From Nymphaea colorata (lineage: Eukaryota > Streptophyta > Magnoliopsida > Nymphaeales > Nymphaeaceae), in NCBI RefSeq assembly GCF_008831285.2, contig NW_022205138.1, positions 1 through 27,223 of the forward strand: 27,223 bases of DNA, given 5' to 3'. Position 1 is the stretch's first letter. The number at the start of each line of letters is the position of its first letter. The notes under the pieces were generated by a model, which was given only the letters and a program-made list of their open reading frames with translations, had not been told where the DNA came from and did not search any database. The position numbers were made by a program, and so were the translations under genes. Positions 20,460 through 27,223 of this stretch are shown piece after piece.

Positions 20460-21621
20460 ATGCACAGGTTTGCTCTGACGGCTATGATGCTTACGCTAGC
20501 ATTGACAATAAACAAACCTTACCAGAAGATCATCCCTTAAGGCGATCCATAAGCGAAGTGCCTCGATGGCTCTCCTCCCGCCATCTATATGGATTGGGGA
20601 AACGACAATAAAAACTATCTCATTTTCTTCATGGGCGGAGGATATTGCGCAGGTGTATAGATCAGCGGAACCTCTAGACCTGCTATCAGCGAACCAAGAC
20701 GCAGTTTGGAAGCAGTGACCTCCTTCCTGATGAATTTTTAGGATAAGGATATCTATCAAACGATCCCTAAGTCAATCCATATGCCTCTTGGAGAAAAGTC
20801 ATCATCAATTATTGCGATGGATCCTACACCAGGGCAACAAAAAAGATCCTGTTCACTACAAGGATACGAATCTTTACTTCAGAGGAGCAATCAACGTAAG
20901 GTCGCATCTCAAATGGCTTATCGACCATCACGGCTTGGCTGAGGCTGAAAAAGTGATGCTGACTGGAGTATCAGCTGGAGCTATGGCCACTTTCATGTGG
21001 TCAAGCTACGTCCGTTCCTTACTGAGCCATCCCTAAGGCCTATTCATGGTGATTGACTCAGGAATTTTCCTAAATGAGCCATCCGTAAGGACGGGCATGC
21101 TGAAGCTGGGCGTTTCCTTTGAGAATTTATACAAAGTGGCTAATGCTGATGAAGGCACTCCTCTACCATCTTGCGACGAGGCTTACCCGGGCGAGGAGTA
21201 TAAATGCTTCTTCATCCAATACGCTCTCAATTTCACGATCGGACCAAATCTTTGGCTACAATCGCAATACGATATATGGTCGATCCCTAACATTTTAGAT
21301 GTCTTTTGCCTATCTCCTTCGTAAACTGGTACCACTTGGCCAACTGCAATGCCACGCAACTGCAGGATATCGAGCATATAGGCAAAAACTTATGGATTTG
21401 ACTCAAATGATTGCAAATAGAGATGAGAATAGCTTTGGTCGATCAGTTGCGCCAACCATGCCTATGCAATGCTGGACAAGTTTTACAATACTGACGTCCA
21501 AAGAGTGCCTGGAGAGAGGGGAATTACCGTAATGGCAGCCATTCAAAGATTTGAAAAAGGAGAAAAAGTGGTTTAGGTTGATTAGGCAGGATGGCCTAAT
21601 AACAAGCCTTGCGCCTATTGA
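20460..21621 (+). CDS. Notum/pectinacetylesterase-like secreted hydrolase
   Basis: This alpha/beta-hydrolase family removes acyl or acetyl groups from polysaccharides or proteins outside the cell. About 385 residues. The ATG at 20460 starts a signal peptide (MHRFALTAMMLTLALTINKP). Then come CLDGSPPAIYM, YLIFFMGGGYC, VIINYCDGSYTRA, the nucleophile motif LTGVSAGAMATF (Ser in GxSxG), VIDSGIF (likely catalytic Asp), and SISCANHAYAM (likely catalytic His). Length and motif order match the family. TAA and TAG codons read as Glu (for example 'NPYASW' is preceded by one). Frame breaks sit near 20770, 20842 (A6 run), 21300, 21390 and 21435. The substrate is unknown; ciliates feed on plant and bacterial matter, so a digestive role is one guess. 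Stop TGA at 21619-21621. Confidence 0.83.
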
Positions 21622-21777
21622 TTCTGAGCTTAAATCATAAACATTTATGATAATACATAAAACATTCTATTCCCCATCCCCTCTCCTTCCTTATTAGTCC
21701 ATCCATATAATAGGATTTACCAGAAATATATCTTCAGATTTAAATTCAAACCACTTCCATTCACATATAATAAATCA

Positions 21778-22592
21778 TGCAAGAAGAATCAATCGACAAG
21801 GTCGAATACCTCCCCTTCGAACAACTACCTGCCCCCAACCCCCAAACCATCTCTCAGGGCGCCATCACGCTCGGCTTCCAATCCAAGGAATGGTTCATCC
21901 AATTCCAAACACTCAGTAATCACAATACCACTTAGCCTCCCTTCGCCAAGCCAACCGGTACTATTCCTCAGTCTTCCTCAACGAACTGCTACCCCTCAAC
22001 GCCAAGCAAATCGTCCTGCAGGTCGAAAACCTACGCAGCAACAACTCGAAATAGGCACTCACGCTCCTCACCGAAATCATATAAACGCAGGAACTTGCAG
22101 CAGTCAGCAGCGACGTCATTCGTCCTATTGTTGCCGCACTCATGGCTAAGTCTGTCAGCGAAAAAGGGTTCCTGAAAGCGCAGGCGCTCAGAGGAGCCAA
22201 TGCCTTGCCGAAGAAGTGGAACGAAGCTGCCCTCGACGAGCTTTGCCTTCACACACAGGCTGCGAATGGCAGATCTCTGAGCTGGCCATCCGCTTGGTGG
22301 GATAGATGCTCTAAAACAACAAGAACTGGCACGTCGATGGCAAATTTTTAAAATCGTTGTCCGGCAACCTCAACGGAAAACGGTCAGTCGTGCAGAAGAA
22401 GGCCAGAGAGATCCTCAAGACCCTCAAGGAACGCGAAGGAGAAGAGAAACTGGAAGAGAAAATAAGCTCCTCATCAGAACTGCTCGAAGAAGAGTCCAAT
22501 ACTCTGAGGAGAGAGCTGAAGGAAAAGGAAGAGAAGGCAAAGGGACCCAGCTTGAAGGACTTCCTGAAGCCAAAAAGCAACAGGAAGGATGA
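21778..22592 (+). CDS. TOG/HEAT-repeat protein, crescerin/CLASP-like
   Basis: TOG domains bind tubulin; crescerin-type proteins act in cilia. About 270 residues from ATG 21778 (MQEESIDKVEYLPFEQLP). The core has the pattern of a TOG array: SKEWFIQFQTL, then LRQANRYYSSVFLNELL, VENLRSNNSKEALTLLTEII (the family's 'NLRS' turn), DVIRPIVAALMAKSVSEKGF, and QISELAIRLVGEMLENNKNW. A charged helical tail follows (KKAREILKTLKEREGEEKLE, and a Glu/Lys-rich stretch). Frame breaks lie near 21925 and 22270. The end is uncertain: the long frame has no TGA before intergenic sequence, so a break near 22575 to the TGA at 22590-22592 is assumed. The protein is short for a complete crescerin. Confidence 0.6.
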
Positions 22593-22953
22593 TCGTGATC
22601 ACTGTTCCACAATGCTTCACATAAACACCCATGCTATCACCACAATCCTTCATTAATATATAATGGACCAGATGGTGCCTCACTAAAATTCAAAAAAATA
22701 AAAATTTATCAAAAAAGTCCCATTTTATCGTTTATTACGGTTTTCGAGTCAACTTTCCATTCTAAGCCATTCCTTCCCTTCAAAGCCTTCTCTCCTATTT
22801 GCTGTCCTGCCTGGCGAGTAGCACAACTTCTTCTCCATTATAATCTAGCATATCTCTACAACTGATTTTCCAGGTCTTTTCAGCATCCATACCCTTTGTT
22901 GCATCGCTAGTATATAGCTAAAAGGACAGAGAGGGTCACATTGTCATTTTTTT
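22593..22953. promoter_or_regulatory. AT-rich intergenic region before the MYB gene
   Basis: 361 bases with A/T runs near 22685-22735 and 22940-22975. It should carry the 3' flank of the TOG-like gene and the MYB promoter. No coding signal or repeat was recognised. Confidence 0.45.
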
Positions 22954-24144
22954 ATGATTTCGAGCTAAAAAAAAATATGGTCGGAGGCCGAAGATGCAAT
23001 CCTCAAACAACTCTACGAGGAAGAGGGCATACATAATTGGAGTCTCGTCGCCAAACGCATGGCCATCGACCATGGAATGCCCAGAAAAAGCGCCAAACAG
23101 TGCAGGGAAAGGTACCTGGATCCAGAGGTAGGTACGAGAATCACATCAACCAAGAAACCGCCAAGGTGGAGTGGAGCATGGAGGAGGAACTTAGACTGGT
23201 GCAATTGCATGATTAGATTGGCAATAAGTGGTCCCACATCGCCCAAGGCATCCCCGGAAAGTACTTCTGAGTCGATTGAGGTCTGACAACTGCATCAAGA
23301 ACCACTTCTACTCAAAACTGCGCAAAGTGCTGCGTAAGCTAAACTCGGTCATCCACGCTCACTTCAGCGGGAGTTTAGAGAGATCAGCATCAGCGTGGTC
23401 TATAAATTGGTCTAGGGGTGCGAGGAACTGTTCAAAGAGGCACCAGCGTGTGATAGATCGGTATCGCTGGCGTGCAGAGGTAAGGAAAGAGAGATTTAGA
23501 GTGCAGAATAAGATGCTGGGATTGTCGATGCTGAAAGAAGAACAATTCGACTCACAGGAAAGGATAGCTATATACCGTTAGGTGGTGCGTGAGCTGTACG
23601 CTGCCAGCAAGCTCTACAAGCGCAAGAGCAAGAAGAGCAGAAACAGTTCAATCCAAGCTCCAAATCTGAAGGGAAAGCGCAACAAGCAAGTCATAGTGGT
23701 CAGCGAGGCTGCAGACCAAGGCGACGCCAGTGAATCCTCATCGGCTTTGGCAGCGAAAAGGAAAGCCCCTTCCGCCGCAACCGCAGCAAAGACCACCTCG
23801 CCAGTCAATCCCAAGAAGAACGACGTGGTCGTCAAGGACGAAGAGCAGGGCATCAAGGATCTGCTCAAGGATGCAGGCCTGCTTCAGTTCGGCGAATCCG
23901 ACGCCCACAGCCTCAACGGTTTCAAATTCTCCTCTCGCTCTTCCTTCAAGAGCTATTCCTAAAAAAACGACTCCGACCAGCAATTCTGTACGCATTTTGT
24001 TACCTAGTTGAGGACAGTGAGCTCTAGCGTGGTTTTTACACAAAGACCCGACGCGGAAGTTGTTTCCGATTCGTGGAGAATCCTTCCGAGCGTTCCTAGG
24101 AGAGGGCGGTGGGGAATCCTTCTTCCACTGACACTCCTTTTTGA
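22954..24144 (+). CDS. MYB (SANT) DNA-binding protein
   Basis: Two MYB repeats at the N-terminus point to a transcription factor or chromatin protein. The ATG at 22954 gives MISSEKKIWSEAEDAILKQL, in which TAA reads as Glu. Repeat 1 has W-S-E-A-E-D, NWSLVAKRM and KSAKQCRERYLDPE. Repeat 2 has VEWSMEEELRLVQLHDEIGN (Glu from TAG at 23214-23216), KWSHIAQGIPGK and, after a 20-nt intron, SDNCIKNHFYSKLRKVLRKL. The rest (about 270 residues) is Ser/Lys/Ala-rich with little structure. A second intron of 22 nt is likely at 23480-23501. Breaks occur near 23130, 23370 and around 23960-23985. About 380 residues in all; the C-terminal 50 residues and the TGA at 24142-24144 are the best guess. Two repeats and the KNHFYSKLR end resemble R2R3/c-Myb-like proteins. 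Confidence 0.82.
23261..23280 (+). other. 20-nt intron in the MYB gene
   Basis: GTACTTCTGAGTCGATTGAG lies inside the third helix of the second MYB repeat. Removal joins GIPGK to SDNCIKNHFYSKL, the MYB consensus. Unspliced, the frame meets a TGA within the intron. Confidence 0.92.
23480..23501 (+). other. Probable 22-nt intron in the MYB gene
   Basis: Begins GTAAGG and ends TTTAGAG. Removal joins SLACR to VQNKMLGLSMLKEEQF in frame. A 20-nt version ending at TTTAG fits the splice pattern but leaves the frame broken, so the exact acceptor is open. Confidence 0.55.
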
Positions 24145-24248
24145 TCACTTGCAGTCAATCATCCCCATGCCACCACATTATCATATCACATTTATTTGCT
24201 CTCAGGGCTGTATCCCTCTGCAACGTTTACTATAATTGAACCATAATA

Positions 24249-27058
24249 ATGTAGCGATAGGTCTCGGCTCTCGAATCCGCCATGGAGTCCCAACTGTAGT
24301 CGCAACTCCAGGAGCCACTCGCAGCCAATTCCATCTGCGGCCTGCTTCCGCCCGCCAATCCCATAATCACCAAGCCAGTCCTCCCGAAGAGAAAGCCGCC
24401 CTCCGCATCGATCCCCTCGCCCCGCCATAACAACACCCCCACAGCAGGCACGCCCTCACCCATCCCCACTCCGCCCACCCCGACGAGCACTCTCCTCCTA
24501 TCCCCACAGAGTAGGATAAGAAAAAGTAAGCAACGAAGTGGAATCCGTATATGAAGGTGATGACGTTGGCCACCGGCTACCAGCCAGACACTCTCATTTC
24601 AAGCGTTTCAACAACGAGGCCTACAACCGCAGAGGCAAGCACCAATTCTTCTCGAGTCTCTTCGTGGGGATCGAGGGCAGTCGGGGCATGCGTTTGCCCT
24701 AGTACAGGGGGATGCTGAGGGACAACGACCTCATCTTCGATTCCTCTTTCGAAAGCGCCAACCTAATGGCAGTCTTCAAGGCACTGCTCTCCCTATGCAG
24801 GTGGAGGATAGGGTCTATGACCTTGTGCTTCAGAACGATCTCAACACGCACGGCTTCACGCAATGGTACAACTTCAAGGTGACCAACCGACGGAACAACT
24901 TCATCGTCAAGTTCAATATAGTCAATCTAGTACCCGATTTCTTATGAAGTATAAGTCAAAATCGCTGTATAATATAGGAATGAAACCGATCGTCAGGTCG
25001 GAGAAGAGTGATAGGAATGTGAAGAAGACCTGGAGAAGAAAGGGATACAATATCTACTACGACAAGAACGAGCTCAGCTACGAAGACAACGATAAGAAGT
25101 GCTATAAAACATTGACCTTTTAGTATGATTCACCATAGATAACGATACCGTACAATTCGCACATGGCATGCCCTACGATCTCAACGATCTTCACCTCCTC
25201 CTCAACCAAATCAAAACAAACCCCAAGGTCAAAATCACAACCATCGGCAACACCCTCATGGGAAGACCCATCCCGCTCATCAAGATCTCCGCAGTCGGAG
25301 AAGCCAACAACAAAATGGAGAAAAAGGCAATCGTCATACTCGGAAGACAGCATCCCGGAGAAACACCAGGATCATACATCGCAGAAGAGATGATCTTATA
25401 ACTTCTACGCAATTCCAATGAGGTGATTTCCTAAACTGGCGCTTCGACATCTTCATCTTCCCCATGGTCAACCAGGACGGCGTCGCTCTCGGCAACTACC
25501 GAAGCAACTTCGCAGGATTCGATCTCAATCGGTGCTGGCTCAGACCAGACCCAGTCAAACAGCCCGAGGTCGTCGCCATCAAGAATCACATCAAGAAGAT
25601 ACAGAAAAAGTATAAGATAGAATTGATACTGGATCTGCATGGACATAGTCGCAAGTAAGATAGAATTAATGTAGGATGGGAAGCTTCTTCTATGGGAATA
25701 ACTATGGCCCTAATTTTATGCTTTTTCCTTATATCGCTGCCAAAAGCAACCGAAACATTCTCTTCGAGAAAAGTCGCTTTTCGCATGAGAGCGAAACCGA
25801 TCTCAAGGGCTCAACAGCAAGGGTGGTTTTGGGAAATCTGATAAAGTAATCTGGAGGATACGTCTATACCTATTAGGTCTCCTTCTTTGGCAACTATAAA
25901 TAAGTAACTTTTTCCCCATACTTAGGATCACATTCCCTTCGCTTTCCAGTAGGAACATTACAAGTAGCTGGGTCGCACTCTGGTGCAATCGATATATAAG
26001 ACTTATCTCTAGCTGTACAAGTAGGAAAAGACTTGAAATAAAGTCATTTCCTCAAAACAGCAAAAAACTAACTTTCTGAGCTGGTTGTGAGCAGACACAT
26101 CGATGACGAGGAAGCTTCGGGGTCTGATAGCGAAGCCGAAGAGGAAATGGAGCAAGAAAGAGAAGAGATTTAGCAATTCTTCGAGGAATTAAATCCAGCT
26201 AATAATTTGCACCACCGCCAATCGAAATCGTCAAAAGACCAAGTCTATACTAAGGCGTCGATAGATAGATCTCCATATCTAGCAGGGTGAGAGACCTCAG
26301 GGAACTTGGCCAACCAGTATAGAAGTATAGCGAGGAGGTGAAGCAAAAGATACAATAGCTATTGTAAAAGAATCTGAATGAGGATCTGAGAGAGGTGATC
26401 CTGCAGCGACTTCCATCGATCAGGCGTGAGACCCAACGCCAGTCCACTCTCAATTAACTCAAAAAGGAAATCGCAGCAGGATAGATCAAAATCCACGAGG
26501 AATACGATTTCAGTCGCGATGTGGAAGCGTATAGGTCTCCAAGGGCAAGAAAAGATTGCATTCTCCTTTCAGAGTCAAGAAATACAAAAATTATGTGGAC
26601 TGGCTAAAGGTTTCAGGAGAGACTTTCGCCCTGCAGTAGAGATAAAGACAGCGTCAGATATGGTAAAGACGCGATCGTTCAGCCCAGAAGACAGATAACA
26701 CGGTCCACCAATAAAGCAAAACATGCTACTCATAAACCACATATCAAATCGACCGACAGCAAGCAAAAAGGCAGTAAGCAGCTCACCACCATCAACATCC
26801 TCGACAGTCTCCATAGGAAGAGAGGGAGGAAGAGTAGAGACCTAGAATGAAGCCTCTACCGACTAATCAGACAAAACCACCCAACAGCCTATCCTTACTA
26901 AAGAATTTCCATCATCCATTGCCTTCGATGATGCTGTCGCTGGCCCAGTGAGGGTCAACAGGGTGGATTACCAACGGGAACAGAATAAAACGAGACGCTT
27001 CAATGCCACCCCTAGCAAGGAAAAGAAAGAAATACGATCCAAATTGCCGCCCATCTGA
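24249..27058 (+). CDS. Cytosolic carboxypeptidase (CCP/AGBL, M14B), tubulin deglutamylase type
   Basis: CCP enzymes trim glutamates from tubulin and other tails. About 905 residues. The N-domain shows FDSSFESANLMA, VYDLVLQNDLNTHGFTQWYN and NLYKSKSLYNIGMKP. The peptidase domain has the zinc motif RQHPGET, the substrate-binding GFDLNR, the second zinc His in LDLHGHSRK, and TARVVLGN. The general-base Glu sits in YTYE-VSFFG and is encoded by TAG (25874-25876). A long acidic, then Lys/Ser-rich extension of about 350 residues ends in RSKLPPI with TGA at 27056-27058. Introns: 24772-24800, 24930-24949, 25655-25674, 25904-25925. Breaks lie near 24480, 24590, 25133, 25427, 26038, 26270 and 26550. The first ATG (24249) gives MEREVSALESAM if TAG is Glu; ATG 24282 is the alternative. 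It is the last gene before the telomere. Confidence 0.88.
24772..24800 (+). other. Probable 29-nt intron in the carboxypeptidase gene
   Basis: Runs from GTCTTCAAGG to CTATGCAG. Removal joins FESANLMA to VEDRVYDLVLQND, close to the CCP family's FxSGNL...YDL motif. The donor GTCTT is weak, so the exact site is less sure. Confidence 0.6.
24930..24949 (+). other. 20-nt intron in the carboxypeptidase gene
   Basis: GTACCCGATTTCTTATGAAG is removed between FNIVNL and YKSKSLYNIGMKP, restoring the family motif NLxKxxSLYxxGMKP. Unspliced, it meets a TGA. Confidence 0.92.
25655..25674 (+). other. 20-nt intron in the carboxypeptidase gene
   Basis: GTAAGATAGAATTAATGTAG directly follows the zinc-ligand motif HGHSRK. 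Removal continues the frame into MGSFFYGNNYGPNF, which matches the CCP family. Confidence 0.93.
25904..25925 (+). other. 22-nt intron in the carboxypeptidase gene
   Basis: GTAACTTTTTCCCCATACTTAG (shown here in full as 22 nt by its ends GTAACTTTTT and CCATACTTAG) is removed after VSFFGNYKE. The frame then reads DHIPFAFQEEHYKELGRTLV with Glu from TAG codons. Confidence 0.85.
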
Positions 27059-27137
27059 TCATACTCCTTTTCATCACTGTGAACATATATTTATTGTTAA
27101 AAAAATAAATATATCTTATATTTTTTGTTAAAATGAT
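27059..27137. other. Short AT-rich subtelomeric spacer
   Basis: Only 79 bases separate the last stop codon from the telomere. They are very A/T-rich, with an AAAAATAAATATAT run near 27100-27115 that could hold the poly(A) signal of the carboxypeptidase gene. Confidence 0.7.
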
Positions 27138-27223
27138 GGGTTGGGGTTGGGGTTGGGGTTGGGGTTGGGGTTGGGGTTGGGGTTGGGGTTGGGGTTGGGG
27201 TTGGGGTTGGGGTTGGGGTTGGG
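27138..27223 (+). repeat. Telomere, (GGGGTT)n
   Basis: Starts with GGGTT, then thirteen GGGGTT units, ending in GGG at the window's edge, 86 bases in all with no variant unit. The G-rich strand runs 5' to 3' toward the end, as at a chromosome terminus. GGGGTT is the telomere of Tetrahymena and related Oligohymenophorea; spirotrichs use GGGGTTTT. This shows the chromosome's right end is complete. Confidence 0.97.

Noticed and set aside
1-27058. TAA/TAG as glutamine (standard ciliate code 6)
   Set aside because: It also keeps genes open, but at invariant or catalytic positions the families have Glu, not Gln.
1-27223. Pseudogenes or a bacterial contaminant
   Set aside because: Apparent in-frame stops vanish under the Glu code, spliceosomal introns and a GGGGTT telomere are present, and gene families are eukaryotic.
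1-27223. rRNA, tRNA, CRISPR arrays, insertion sequences
   Set aside because: No tRNA cloverleaf, rRNA-like stretch or spaced repeat was seen by eye; a tRNA or Rfam scan was not possible.

Overview
The window is the right end of a ciliate chromosome, most likely macronuclear, that finishes in a real telomere: GGGGTT repeats fill the last 86 bases. Genes are closely packed and each reads cleanly only if TAA and TAG are sense codons and TGA is the sole stop. At conserved positions the reassigned codons fall where relatives carry glutamate, not glutamine. Examples are the catalytic Glu of a cytosolic carboxypeptidase, the third acidic residue of a Tc1/mariner-type transposase, the EFFI motif of a gamma-tubulin complex protein, and several sites in aspartate aminotransferase. 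This is the peritrich code (NCBI table 30). With the oligohymenophorean GGGGTT telomere, it points to a peritrich ciliate (Vorticella/Carchesium/Zoothamnium group). The code call rests on my reading of family conservation, not on an alignment.

Layout, left to right: a GCP3-type gamma-tubulin complex protein (+, cut by the window start); a deoxynucleoside kinase (+); aspartate aminotransferase (-); a small TIM chaperone (-); a secreted glycoprotein of about 1,470 residues (+); a minus-strand block of five genes (cytochrome b5-domain protein, polytopic membrane protein, two low-complexity proteins of unknown function, FYVE-like zinc finger/coiled-coil protein); then a plus-strand block to the telomere (Tc1/mariner-type transposase, RING-LRR protein with a possible galectin-like C-terminus, Notum/pectinacetylesterase-like enzyme, TOG/HEAT-like protein, MYB protein, cytosolic carboxypeptidase). 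The last gene stops only 79 bases before the telomere.

Two features run across the window. First, introns are extremely short. Seven introns of exactly 20 nt are supported because removing them restores both the frame and conserved protein motifs; others of 21, 22, 22, 29 and 29 nt are likely. Second, most genes contain single-base frame breaks, many in homopolymer runs, which look like uncorrected sequencing errors. Gene ends below were therefore set by following the protein across these breaks, and long genes should be read as reconstructions.

The genes do not form one pathway. Three of them (GCP3-type protein, TOG-like protein, deglutamylase-type carboxypeptidase) act on microtubules, which suits a heavily ciliated cell. 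No rRNA, tRNA or CRISPR array was seen.
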